A DNA stretch of 64,000 bases from Akkermansia muciniphila (GTDB lineage Bacteria; Verrucomicrobiota; Verrucomicrobiia; Verrucomicrobiales; Akkermansiaceae). The notes under the pieces were generated by a model. The model made no database searches and was not told where the DNA came from. It saw only the letters and a list, made by a program, of their open reading frames with translations. Numbering within the stretch: position 1 is the first letter of the stretch; every line of letters begins with the position of its first letter. The DNA is taken from NCBI RefSeq assembly GCF_030848305.1, contig NZ_CP114598.1, forward strand, positions 1,178,001 through 1,242,000. The letters are read 5' to 3'. Shown here one piece after another: positions 1 through 8,363 of the stretch. The position numbers and the translations under genes are program-made.

Positions 1-3000
1 TACCAGCTTACCGGCGCTCCCGTTCTGCTGCCCAAGTTCGCCTTTTACCAGGGGCATCTGAACGCCTATAACCGGGATTACTGGAAGGAAGATGAAAAGG
101 GCATCCTGTTTGAGGACGGGAAACGGTACAAGGAAAGCCAGAAGGATAACGGAGGCATTAAGGAATCCCTGAACGGGGAATTGAATAATTACCAGTTTTC
201 CGGCCGCGCCGTCGTGGACCGTTACAAGGCCCATGATATGCCGCTGGGATGGCTTCTGCCGAACGACGGCTACGGAGCCGGGTACGGCCAGACGGATACC
301 CTGGACGGCAATATCGCGAATTTGAAGAGCCTGGCGGACTACGCCAGGAAGAACGGCGTGGAAATCGGGTTGTGGACCCAGTCCGACCTGCATCCCAAGC
401 CGGAAATCAGCGCTTTGCTGCAGCGCGATATCGTGAAGGAGGTGCGGGACGCTGGAGTGCGCGTGCTGAAGACGGACGTGGCCTGGGTAGGCGCGGGCTA
501 TTCCTTCGGGCTGAACGGCATTACGGACGTGGCCCAGATCATGACCTACTACGGGAACAACAGCCGCCCGTTCATCATTTCCCTGGACGGCTGGGCGGGA
601 ACCCAGCGGTATGCCGGCATCTGGTCGGGCGACCAGACGGGCGGCGTCTGGGAGTACATCCGTTTCCATATTCCCACCTACATCGGCTCCGGTCTTTCCG
701 GGCAGCCCAACATCTGTTCGGACATGGACGGCATTTTCGGCGGCAAGAACCCGCTGGTGAATGTCCGCGATTTCCAGTGGAAAACGTTCACCCCCATGGA
801 ACTGAACATGGATGGCTGGGGAGCCAATGAAAAGTATCCCCATGTCTTCGGGGAACCTTATACTTCCATTAACCGGTGGTATCTCAAGCTCAAGTCGGAA
901 CTGCTCCCGTACGCCTACAGCATCGCGGAGGAATCCGTTTCCGGACTGCCCATGATCCGGGCCATGTTCCTGGAATATCCCAATCCCTACACGCTGGGGA
1001 AGGCGACGCAGTACCAGTTCCTGTACGGCCCCTATTTTCTGGTGGCTCCCATTTACCAGGAAACCAGGGCGGACGAGGAGGGGAATGACGTCCGCCACGG
1101 CATTTACCTGCCGGAAGGACAGTGGATCGATTATTTCACCGGGGATTTGTATGAAGGCGGCAAGATTTACAATGACGTTGACGCTCCTTTGTGGAAGCTG
1201 CCCGTGTTCGTCAAGAACGGCGCGATTATTCCCATGGCTAACCCGAGCAACAATGTCTCGGAAATTAATCCGAACCTGCGCATTTACGAGCTTTATCCGC
1301 ACGGCAGCACTTCCTTCACCGTGTATGACGACGACGGCGTGACGGAAGAATACAGGGCCGGCAAAGGCATCCGCACCCTGGTTGAATCCCGGACGGACGA
1401 CAAGAACAACGTGACCGTCACCGTTCATCCGGCGGTGGGGGATTTCAACGGCTTCCAGAAGAAGAAGGCCACGGAGTTCCGCATCAACGTGACGCAGAAG
1501 CCGTCCGGGGTTTCCGCCAAAATCGGGGAAAACAGCGTCAACCTGGCGGAGGCGAATTCCATGGATGAGTTCAAGTCCCGGGAGAATGTATATTTTTATG
1601 ACCGGGCTCCCAACCTGAACAGGTTCGCGACGAAGGGAAGCGATTTTGAGAAAAAGGCGATTTCCGGGAACCCCCAATTGCTGGTGAAGCTGGGCGCGGC
1701 GGATATTACGGCGGCCCCCACGGTGCTTTCCGTGGAAGGGTTCCGGTTTGAACCCGCTGAAAAGTACCGCCTTTCTTCCGGCGCGCTGACCGCTCCCGCC
1801 AACGCCGTGGTGACGGAGGAAAACGCGGCGGCCTATACCCTGAAGCCCACGTGGGACGCCGTTCCGAATGCCGATTTCTATGAAATCGAATTCGGCGGAA
1901 TGCTGTACACCACCATCAAAGGGACGGAATTCCTGTTTGAGGATTTGGAGGCTGAGACGCCTTATTCCTTCAAGGTGCGGGCCGTCAACAAGGACGGCCA
2001 TTCCGCGTGGACGGCTGTCAGCGCGAAGACGAAGGCCAATCCGCTTGAATTCGCCATTCCTGGAATTGAGGGTGAGACGAGCGTCGAAAGCCAGGGCAAT
2101 TCCCTGGCGAAGCTGTTTGACTTCAAGGAAAAGGATGCCTGGCACACGAAGCATGGCGAGAAGGCCGTGCCGTTTGACCTGGTCATGGATTTGAAGACCA
2201 TCAACAAGCTTGAGAAGTTCCATTACGTTCCCCGCGAGGACGGCGGCAACGGCACATTGCTGAAAGGCGCCGTCTATTACAGCATGGACCGGGAGAACTG
2301 GACGAAGGCCGGCACGTTCCAATGGGACAAGAATGGCGACGTGAAGGTATTCAACTTCAAGGATGCCCCTGCGGCGCGCTACATCAAGCTGAATGTCACG
2401 GAAGGCGTGGGCGACTATGGCTCCGGCAGGGAAATCTACGTCTTCAAGGTGCCGGGCACGGAAAGCTATCTGCCGGGCGACATCAACAATGACGGCAAGA
2501 TCGACCGAAACGACCTGACCTCCTACATCAACTACACGGGGCTGCGGAAAGGCGATTCCGACTTTGAAGGCTACATCAGCAACGGAGACATCAACAAGAA
2601 TGGCCTTATTGACGCTTACGATATTTCCGTGGTAGCCACCCAGCTGGAAGACGAAGCCGACCAGCCGCAGGAAGAAGACGCCAAGAAAGACGGGGAAGAG
2701 GATAAGAAGGAAGGAGACGACGAGAAGAAGAAAGCCGCCGGGGAGGCAAAGAAAAAAGCCTGTGTGGATGGAAAGCTTCTGCTCAGCGCCGATAAGAAAA
2801 GGTACGCCAGGGGAGACGCCGTCAGGGTGACCGTGAAGGGCCGGAACCTCCGTCTGGTGAATGCCCTGAGCTTCGCCCTCCCGTACGATCCCAAGGATTT
2901 GGAATTCGTGGGCGTGGAGGTTAAGAACATGAAGAAGATGGAGAACCTGACGAATGACAGGCTTCATACGAACGGAACCAAGGCCCTGTACCCCACCTTC

Positions 3001-3144
3001 GTCAACATCGGAGACAAAGAGCCTGTGGAGGGAACCTCCGAACTGTTTGTGCTAAAGTTCAAGGCCCGCCGCGACATGAAGTTCCAGCCGAAGCTTATGG
3101 ACGGCATGGTGGTGGATAAAAAACTGAACACCAAAAAATTGTAA
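1..3144 (+). CDS. Secreted modular GH31 glycosidase (partial, 5' end missing), with FN3, CBM32-like, dockerin-like and cohesin-like modules
   Basis: The reading frame is open from base 1, so the gene begins outside the window; 1047 residues are visible. The GH31 barrel shows the putative nucleophile Asp in KTDVAW (visible residue 159, bases 475-477) and the acid/base Asp in WSGDQTGG (residue 211). A DUF5110-like beta domain follows, then an FN3 repeat (about 600-680), an F5/8 type C (CBM32-like) domain (690-818), two dockerin-type calcium loops (GDINNDGKID and GDINKNGLID, 824-883), a Lys/Glu-rich linker and a cohesin-like beta domain at the C-terminus. Known family role: hydrolysis of alpha-glycosidic bonds by retention. 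The module set recalls the GH31 alpha-N-acetylgalactosaminidases (subfamily 18) acting on mucin O-glycans, but that specificity is an inference. Probably exported. Confidence 0.9.
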   Translation, partial: YQLTGAPVLLPKFAFYQGHLNAYNRDYWKEDEKGILFEDGKRYKESQKDNGGIKESLNGELNNYQFSGRAVVDRYKAHDMPLGWLLPNDGYGAGYGQTDTLDGNIANLKSLADYARKNGVEIGLWTQSDLHPKPEISALLQRDIVKEVRDAGVRVLKTDVAWVGAGYSFGLNGITDVAQIMTYYGNNSRPFIISLDGWAGTQRYAGIWSGDQTGGVWEYIRFHIPTYIGSGLSGQPNICSDMDGIFGGKNPLVNVRDFQWKTFTPMELNMDGWGANEKYPHVFGEPYTSINRWYLKLKSELLPYAYSIAEESVSGLPMIRAMFLEYPNPYTLGKATQYQFLYGPYFLVAPIYQETRADEEGNDVRHGIYLPEGQWIDYFTGDLYEGGKIYNDVDAPLWKLPVFVKNGAIIPMANPSNNVSEINPNLRIYELYPHGSTSFTVYDDDGVTEEYRAGKGIRTLVESRTDDKNNVTVTVHPAVGDFNGFQKKKATEFRINVTQKPSGVSAKIGENSVNLAEANSMDEFKSRENVYFYDRAPNLNRFATKGSDFEKKAISGNPQLLVKLGAADITAAPTVLSVEGFRFEPAEKYRLSSGALTAPANAVVTEENAAAYTLKPTWDAVPNADFYEIEFGGMLYTTIKGTEFLFEDLEAETPYSFKVRAVNKDGHSAWTAVSAKTKANPLEFAIPGIEGETSVESQGNSLAKLFDFKEKDAWHTKHGEKAVPFDLVMDLKTINKLEKFHYVPREDGGNGTLLKGAVYYSMDRENWTKAGTFQWDKNGDVKVFNFKDAPAARYIKLNVTEGVGDYGSGREIYVFKVPGTESYLPGDINNDGKIDRNDLTSYINYTGLRKGDSDFEGYISNGDINKNGLIDAYDISVVATQLEDEADQPQEEDAKKDGEEDKKEGDDEKKKAAGEAKKKACVDGKLLLSADKKRYARGDAVRVTVKGRNLRLVNALSFALPYDPKDLEFVGVEVKNMKKMENLTNDRLHTNGTKALYPTFVNIGDKEPVEGTSELFVLKFKARRDMKFQPKLMDGMVVDKKLNTKKL

Positions 3145-3160
3145 TTGAACACCCTGAGGC

Positions 3161-3199
3161 GGCTCCATGCCCGGCCGGACAACGGCCGCGCATGGAGCC
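3161..3199 (+). terminator. Putative terminator of the GH31 gene
   Basis: Ten-base arms GGCTCCATGC (3161-3170) and GCATGGAGCC (3190-3199) pair perfectly, and an inner CGGCCG pairs with itself around a five-base loop. It lies 16 bases after the GH31 stop. The following T-run is weak (TTCCGTTCC). Confidence 0.5.
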
Positions 3200-3732
3200 T
3201 TCCGTTCCGGCAGGATGTTTCCGCAGCGTTTCCCACTGCGGAACGGCATTTTTACGCATATTCCAGAGCTTCCCGGACAGAGCGGCAACGGGGAGATATT
3301 TTCTGCCCTGCTTTTCCGGGGCGCGGAAGCAGGGCGCCTGCCCCGGCCATTGAACAATGGAAGGCTTGCCATTTCCGCGGCTGCCGCTTCTTCATGCGGC
3401 GGCCATCCTCTGGGCGGGGATGGCCGTTCAGGGAGGGATTTGCTGACCGCCTGTAGGGCGGCGGAAGGAGAATCGGAGCTGGGACGCCTGTCCAATGAGG
3501 ATGGGCCTGTCCGGCATCCTCAAGACCGGTTCTTCACCGCCGGATGAAAGGGGGCGGCTGATAACCGTTCCGGCCAATAGGAAATTCTTTCCTGTAACCG
3601 GGGCCGGAAGAATTCTATCCGCGGAATTGGAAAATAGCGGCTGAATGCAGATAAAGGCGGAAATTTCCTGTCTGTCCGAAAGACTGGATTTTGGTTTCAA
3701 AAGGCCATTTCTGTTATTCATTGAGAGATTTA
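3200..3732. other. Gene-free stretch between the GH31 gene and the LytTR gene
   Basis: About 530 bases between the GH31 terminator and the LytTR promoter region. Short open frames exist on both strands, but none has recognisable protein character or a plausible start. The last 100 bases become AT-rich, as expected for a promoter region. Confidence 0.5.
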
Positions 3733-3759
3733 TTGATGCTTTAAAGTTTTTGTTATGAT
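3733..3759 (+). promoter_or_regulatory. Possible promoter of the LytTR gene
   Basis: TTGATG (3733-3738) and TATGAT (3754-3759) are separated by only 15 bases, which is short. The ATG lies 6 bases after the -10, so the transcript would be leaderless or nearly so. Confidence 0.3.
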
Positions 3760-3765
3760 TTTTGA

Positions 3766-4251
3766 ATGACTGTTCAATTTATTAAAGTCACGAAAAAAGA
3801 TAGGGTCTGCTATGCTCCGGTGCCGGAGCCGGTGGAAGAAGGGGACAAGCTGGAAATCATGGAAATGAAGGATGGGGGGCTTTTCCCGGCGGCAGGGAAA
3901 AACGCAGGGATTTCCCTGTCCCGGAATCCCATGGTATTCGTTAAAATGAATGACGGATTCCAGCGCATCCTGATGAAGCATATCCTGTATGTGGAAGCGG
4001 GAGGAAGCTATTGCACGCTGCACGTGCACGGCATGCCGTCCATCCTTGTTTCCGCTCCTCTGGCGCGGGTATCCGAGCATCTGGACGGGGAATATTTTAT
4101 CCGCGTACACCGTTCCTACCTGGTTAACAAGCTGCATATAGAATCCATTGCGGGCAATTTCCTCCAAGTAGGCGTCGTTGCTATTCCCATCAGCAAATTC
4201 ATGAAGAAAAAAGTGCTGGGAAGTTTGAACATGCTGTCGTTTTCCAAATAG
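3766..4251 (+). CDS. Stand-alone LytTR DNA-binding domain protein
   Basis: 161 residues. The C-terminal two thirds (about 60-155) match the LytTR DNA-binding fold: ILYVEAGGSYCTLHV, then the HRSYLVN core and a closing PISKFMKKKVLG segment. LytTR domains bind DNA through beta strands and usually sit behind a response-regulator receiver. Here there is no receiver domain and no transmembrane segment, only about 55 unassigned residues at the N-terminus, so the input signal is unclear. The next gene starts 157 bases downstream on the same strand. A GC-rich hairpin at about 4261-4282 lies between them. Likely a local transcription regulator, perhaps of the DUF2589 genes (inference). Confidence 0.85.
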   Translation: MTVQFIKVTKKDRVCYAPVPEPVEEGDKLEIMEMKDGGLFPAAGKNAGISLSRNPMVFVKMNDGFQRILMKHILYVEAGGSYCTLHVHGMPSILVSAPLARVSEHLDGEYFIRVHRSYLVNKLHIESIAGNFLQVGVVAIPISKFMKKKVLGSLNMLSFSK

Positions 4252-4408
4252 GCGCCGGGGCGCCGCGCAGACTTCTGCGGCGTTCCCGGAAAGCGAAACG
4301 GAACGGCCGGAAAGGCGGGGTGGAAGCAGAACCGAAATGACCGCATGATTCACGACGTCGCCGGAAGGCGGCATATCAATGAACCTGAACCAAAAATAGA
4401 AATAAATA

Positions 4409-5248
4409 ATGGCAATTGACAAATCAGCAGCAGAGACAGCGACTTCTTCCCTGCAGTCGCTGCCCTTCGGCAACATTATCGGCGGTCCCCTCGTTGCCTG
4501 TGTGGAAGCACAGGCCCAGGCGGCCCGGACTTCCTGGGAATTCATCCAGAACGTGGGCCTGTACTCGGATGGGGAAGAGAAGAAGACGGTAAACGTTTCC
4601 TTCCAGTTCATCAAGGACGGCCACATGGCTCAGATTACGGTTCCCCTTCTGACCATCGTCCCCATCCCCTACATCGCCATTAATTCCATCGACATTAATT
4701 TCAAGGCGAATATCAGCGCGTCCGCCGCCAGTACGGAAACGGAAACTTCCTCCACTGCCGCCGACGTCAACGTGTCCGCTTCTGCCAGATGCTTCTGGGC
4801 GCGCGGCAGCATGAATGCCAGCTACTCCAGCAAAAAGGACTCCTCCGCGACCAGGGATTCCAAGTACAGCGTGGAATACACCATGGACGTTGCCGTCCAT
4901 GCCGGGCAGGACAGCATGCCCGCCGGGATGGCCAAAGTGCTGGAAATGCTGAACAACAGCATTTCCGTCGTGTCTCCGGATGGTTCCCTGGACGTGCAGC
5001 ATGCCATTCAGGAAGACGGAACCGTGAAACTGGTGGCCTCCTACAAGAACAAAGAGGGCCTGTTTGACCCGGAAGCCATCACTCTCCGGATAGGCGAAGC
5101 GACGGAAACGTTCGAAAACGGCGCGGGGAATGAATCCAGGATTGTGAAGACGGATTCCGGCAAGGAATACACGCTTTCCCGGGAAGACGCCAGAAACTGC
5201 ACGGTGAGCGCTGGAGAACTCAAGAAGAAGGTGGCTGTAGGCGCCTGA
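4409..5248 (+). CDS. DUF2589 family protein
   Basis: 279 residues, no signal peptide or membrane segment, so probably cytoplasmic. The family signature is clear: GGPLVACVEAQAQAARTSW near residue 25, ITVPLLTIVPIPYIAI near 75, and a segment around residues 150-180 reading VAVHAGQDSMPAGMAKVLE. A Ser/Thr-rich stretch lies in the middle. The function of DUF2589 is unknown. First gene of a tight five-gene run (gaps 38, 4 and 18 bases, then a 4-base overlap). It is a paralogue of the gene at 6101-6691. No Shine-Dalgarno sequence precedes the ATG. Confidence 0.9.
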   Translation: MAIDKSAAETATSSLQSLPFGNIIGGPLVACVEAQAQAARTSWEFIQNVGLYSDGEEKKTVNVSFQFIKDGHMAQITVPLLTIVPIPYIAINSIDINFKANISASAASTETETSSTAADVNVSASARCFWARGSMNASYSSKKDSSATRDSKYSVEYTMDVAVHAGQDSMPAGMAKVLEMLNNSISVVSPDGSLDVQHAIQEDGTVKLVASYKNKEGLFDPEAITLRIGEATETFENGAGNESRIVKTDSGKEYTLSREDARNCTVSAGELKKKVAVGA

Positions 5249-5286
5249 TAACCGAACCATAACGATTTCTCCTCCATTCCAGAGCC

Positions 5287-6096
5287 ATGTCCCGTCTTCA
5301 TCTCATCGTGGAATCCCTGCTGAAGGACATTATTGAAGCGCAGCACGCGGCGAACTGCCATGCGGCATCACTGGCGCGCCAGTATGGGAAAAGAGGCCGC
5401 GCGTGCGGCTTTCCGCTGCCCAGCGCCCAGATAGGTTCTCTGGAATTCGATTTGAAGTATGCGGTGACGGGGACTTCCGGAGTGGAGGAGAAACTGGTTG
5501 CGGACACGGAGCAGTGGAGATTGTTTCGTCAGGAACTGGAAGAGAGAGCGCCGGCGTTTGCCATCCGTTCCATTGTGATGGCCGTGGTGCATTCCAGTCT
5601 TCCGGACGACGAAGCCAGAAGCGACTTTTCAAGCCTGCTGGCCAGGGAGGAACAGTGGAAAAAGAATTTCTGCTCCTACCTGCGGAAGAAAATTTCCGCA
5701 GTCGTTTCCACCCATGAAGGCTCGCTTCTGAAAGCGGAAACCGGGCTGGACAGAGGGCTGCTGCTGGAGATTCTGGCAGGCGTCGCGGAGAAGGAGTTTA
5801 TGGACAATCCGGATCTGGAGGATCTGTTCCGGGGAACCCGGGGTGATGACCTCAGGCAGGAATGCCGCGCGAATCTCCGGGAGGGCCTTTCCTCCTTCCT
5901 GGCCGCCCTGGCGGAAAAGTACGTTTTCACCAGGCAGGAAAGCAATGTGGTGGTGGACGTGGAAGTGGAGGCGGACAAGCTGAAAAAGATGCCGGAGGAA
6001 GCCGTGCAGACTCTGCGCCTGAATATATCCCCTGTTTCCCTCCCCTCTGTTCTGGCGGAGCAGAATGACGTCTCCGGAGTGTCCGCGCAACAGTGA
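5287..6096 (+). CDS. Unrecognised protein between two DUF2589 genes
   Basis: 269 residues, predicted soluble and largely helical, rich in Glu, Leu and Arg. I do not recognise a family over most of its length. Its last 60 residues contain NVVVDVEVEADKLKKMPEEA, which resembles the closing motif of the two flanking DUF2589 proteins (alternating Val, then an Ala or Met, then Met-Pro followed by a helix). It may therefore carry a degenerate copy of that module. It sits 38 bases after the first DUF2589 gene and 4 bases before the second, so co-expression is very likely. Confidence 0.75.
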   Translation: MSRLHLIVESLLKDIIEAQHAANCHAASLARQYGKRGRACGFPLPSAQIGSLEFDLKYAVTGTSGVEEKLVADTEQWRLFRQELEERAPAFAIRSIVMAVVHSSLPDDEARSDFSSLLAREEQWKKNFCSYLRKKISAVVSTHEGSLLKAETGLDRGLLLEILAGVAEKEFMDNPDLEDLFRGTRGDDLRQECRANLREGLSSFLAALAEKYVFTRQESNVVVDVEVEADKLKKMPEEAVQTLRLNISPVSLPSVLAEQNDVSGVSAQQ

Positions 6097-6100
6097 TACG

Positions 6101-6691
6101 ATGATGAGTGATTCTGCAAACAACAAGGTGAACGGGCACATTATGAGCCTGCAGCAGCTGATTTCAGCCCCGCTGGTCGCAACGATTGATGCGGACGCCA
6201 TGTCCACGGAACGTTACATGAAGCATTTCATGTCCCTGGCCTTTGAGTCCTACAATCCTGCGGACGGGTCCACAGGGGCGTTGAGATTGATCAGCTTCAA
6301 CTTTACGGACAGCGACGCTTCCGGCGGCGCGGAAAAGAAGGTCAGCGTGCCGCTTATCAGCCTGGTGACGCTGCCGCTGCTGCAAATCAAGCAGGCGGAT
6401 TTTGATTTTGACATCAATATCATTGACGCAATAGCTTCCGCTCCGAACGAACATTTCTCCCTGAACAGGGGAGAGGTGGAGTCACCCGGCGGAAAGGAGA
6501 AGAATGAAGGGCTGAATTTTCGGGCCTCCCTGGCTCCGCAGTCCGGGAGAGGCGCTTCTTCCTCCCTTCAGGCGAACATGAAAATTCATGTCTCCATGCA
6601 GCAGGCGGACATGCCTTCCGGCTTGTCCCAATTTCTCCAGCTGGCTTCCAGGCCGCATTATGAGGATTCTCCCTCCCGGGAAAAGAAATGA
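6101..6691 (+). CDS. Second DUF2589-like protein
   Basis: 196 residues from the chosen ATG. The frame is open back to 6065, but that start lies inside the previous gene. ATG ATG at 6101/6104 is 4 bases after the previous stop and fits better. It shares three blocks with the first DUF2589 protein: LISAPLVATIDADA, KVSVPLISLVTLPLL, and KIHVSMQQADMPSGLSQFLQ. It is shorter, lacking the C-terminal 70-80 residues of its paralogue. Soluble, no signal peptide. Two diverged copies in one operon suggest a hetero-oligomer (inference). Confidence 0.75.
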   Translation: MMSDSANNKVNGHIMSLQQLISAPLVATIDADAMSTERYMKHFMSLAFESYNPADGSTGALRLISFNFTDSDASGGAEKKVSVPLISLVTLPLLQIKQADFDFDINIIDAIASAPNEHFSLNRGEVESPGGKEKNEGLNFRASLAPQSGRGASSSLQANMKIHVSMQQADMPSGLSQFLQLASRPHYEDSPSREKK

Positions 6692-6709
6692 TTAATTGAA
6701 AAAAACAAC

Positions 6710-6940
6710 ATGGACCAGAAAACAACTTATTCCTACCAGCGCACTCCGGGGCTTCATTGCCCCAAATGCGGAGTGTATTTCCCCACGACCATTCCGGACT
6801 TGCTGTCCGGCTCCATCAGGTGCCCCCATTGCGGCCTGGCGCTTTCCGTTGACCGGAAGGCGTCCGACCATGCCATGCAGGCCCTGGAAAAGTTTCAGAA
6901 CGCATTGGACAAGCAGCTTCCCTCCGCCTCCCTGTCATGA
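6710..6940 (+). CDS. Small zinc-ribbon protein
   Basis: 76 residues with two Cys-x2-Cys knuckles, HCPKCGVYF and RCPHCGLAL, about 22 residues apart, followed by a short helix. This is a zinc-ribbon fold of the kind used for protein-protein or nucleic-acid contact; no enzymatic residues are visible. It starts 18 bases after the second DUF2589 gene, and its stop overlaps the next start (ATGA), so the two are translationally coupled. Confidence 0.75.
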   Translation: MDQKTTYSYQRTPGLHCPKCGVYFPTTIPDLLSGSIRCPHCGLALSVDRKASDHAMQALEKFQNALDKQLPSASLS

Positions 6941-7290
6941 AGAGACTGTTGATTATCATGTCCGCCGTGCTGTGCATGGCTCTTCCATCCCTGTCCCCTG
7001 CGGAGATGCGGCAGCAGGAACCCCGCCAGCTTGCCGCAGCCTGGCAGGAAGTGAAGAAGCAGATAGCGGACGACGGACAAACCATCCGTGTGAGGGATGG
7101 CATTCAAGCGCTTGAACTCCTGGCGGAGCTGGGGATTTCTTCCGTTCCGGAGGATGGCGTCAGGCTGTCCCGCGGCAGCCTGACCATTGTGGTCACGCGC
7201 GGGAAAAAAGAGGACGGGGTTTTTTACGTGCTGGCCGTTAAGGAAGAAGGGGGCGCAAGCCTGGAAGTGAAGATGGTTCCTGCCTCCTGA
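6937..7290 (+). CDS. Small exported protein of unknown function
   Basis: 117 residues. The N-terminus MKRLLIIMSAVLCMALPSLS is a signal peptide with likely cleavage near residue 22. The mature part (about 95 residues) is a short helix followed by a predicted beta segment. No family recognised. It overlaps the zinc-ribbon gene by 4 bases and closes the run of DUF2589-associated genes. The other members look cytoplasmic, so the export of this one is notable. Confidence 0.7.
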   Translation: MKRLLIIMSAVLCMALPSLSPAEMRQQEPRQLAAAWQEVKKQIADDGQTIRVRDGIQALELLAELGISSVPEDGVRLSRGSLTIVVTRGKKEDGVFYVLAVKEEGGASLEVKMVPAS

Positions 7291-7325
7291 TTTGCCGAAG
7301 GGGGCATCCCTTCAGAAAAGGAAGG

Positions 7326-7646
7326 TCATTCATTTTCAAAGTTCCACACGCGGCGGCGGGCGTTTTTCTTCGTCCGCCCGCCGTTGGCTTTCCGGAAGGG
7401 GTCAAAAAGAGAATCCAGCCCGTTCCCTTTCAGCAGCAGGCACTGTTCCATCAGGCGGCCCAGTTTTCCTTTCGGGAACCCCTTGGCCTGGAACCAGGCC
7501 AGATATTCCTGGGGGACATCCATCAGCGGACATCCCCTGGGGGGATATTTGGCAGGACCGTACATGCCGAAAGGAATGCGGGTTTGCGCGATTTCCTCCA
7601 CCAGTTTTCTCAAATCTTCCGCGTCCGGTATTTCAGGATCGTTCAT
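7326..7646 (-). CDS. DUF3820 family protein
   Basis: 106 residues from ATG at 7646, which overlaps the stop of the upstream hydrolase gene as ATGA. The longer open frame to 7802 is rejected because it only reads through the hydrolase gene. The sequence RIPFGMYGPAKYPPRGCPLMDVP and the following YLAWFQAKGFPKGKLGRLM match the DUF3820 family of small, mostly Gram-negative proteins of unknown biochemical function. The C-terminus is basic (KKNARRR). Probably co-expressed with the MenH-like hydrolase. Confidence 0.75.
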   Translation of the reverse strand: MNDPEIPDAEDLRKLVEEIAQTRIPFGMYGPAKYPPRGCPLMDVPQEYLAWFQAKGFPKGKLGRLMEQCLLLKGNGLDSLFDPFRKANGGRTKKNARRRVWNFENE

Positions 7647-8347
7647 AGATTGTTCATCATAAATGGTTGCAGGCATTCCGCCAGCCTTTCCGGCGTTTCC
7701 AGGGGAAGCCGGTGCCCGGCATGAGGGATGATGACGGCTTGTTCTCCCGCCATGCGCCGCGCCAGGGCGCTGAATCTGGCGTCGCGCTGTCCGGCAATCC
7801 AAAGCTGGGGAACAGGGGATTGTTTCAAAAGCGGAGCCAGGTTTTCCTGTGCGCCCACAGACCAGTCAATAAAGGCGCGGGAGATGGATTTGCGCCACGG
7901 TTTCAGGGAAGAACGGTCCGGAGGCGGCGGACCGCCTTCAAATACGCCCTGGGCATCCCATTCCTTCAAAAAATTTTCCCAGGGAGCGGAGAGGCATTGG
8001 ACGGCCCATTCCGCATCCTTCGCCCGCCGCGCCGCCCGTTCCGCTTCATGTTCCAGGCCGGGATTGGCGCTGACGAATATGGCTCCTTTCCAGAGAGGGG
8101 GATGAGCCAAAACGGCCTGCATGGCCAACCTGCCCCCCAGGGAATAGCCGCAGAGGAGGGGGCGGCGATCCTGGGAGGCTATTTCGGAACACAGCACGCG
8201 GCCCATATCCTTCAAACTCTTGGGGCAGCATTCCAGATACTTCCAGAGGTTCAGAGCGCGAGCCTCCACACCTCCGGCATGAAGAAAATCCATGACGGGT
8301 TTCCAATCCGCCGGAGAACCCAGATTGCCGTGCAGAAGCCAAATCAT
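7643..8347 (-). CDS. Alpha/beta hydrolase, MenH-like
   Basis: 234 residues. An oxyanion HG motif lies near the N-terminus (WLLHGNLG), the nucleophile elbow is GYSLGG with Ser69, and a C-terminal HAGHRLPLETPE supplies the catalytic His. The compact fold and the elbow resemble MenH, which makes 2-succinyl-6-hydroxy-2,4-cyclohexadiene-1-carboxylate in menaquinone synthesis. No other men gene is in the window, so a general esterase role cannot be excluded. It lies 16 bases downstream of marC on the same strand and overlaps the DUF3820 gene by 4 bases. Confidence 0.75.
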   Translation of the reverse strand: MIWLLHGNLGSPADWKPVMDFLHAGGVEARALNLWKYLECCPKSLKDMGRVLCSEIASQDRRPLLCGYSLGGRLAMQAVLAHPPLWKGAIFVSANPGLEHEAERAARRAKDAEWAVQCLSAPWENFLKEWDAQGVFEGGPPPPDRSSLKPWRKSISRAFIDWSVGAQENLAPLLKQSPVPQLWIAGQRDARFSALARRMAGEQAVIIPHAGHRLPLETPERLAECLQPFMMNNL

Positions 8348-8363
8348 GGTCGGAACCGCTTTT

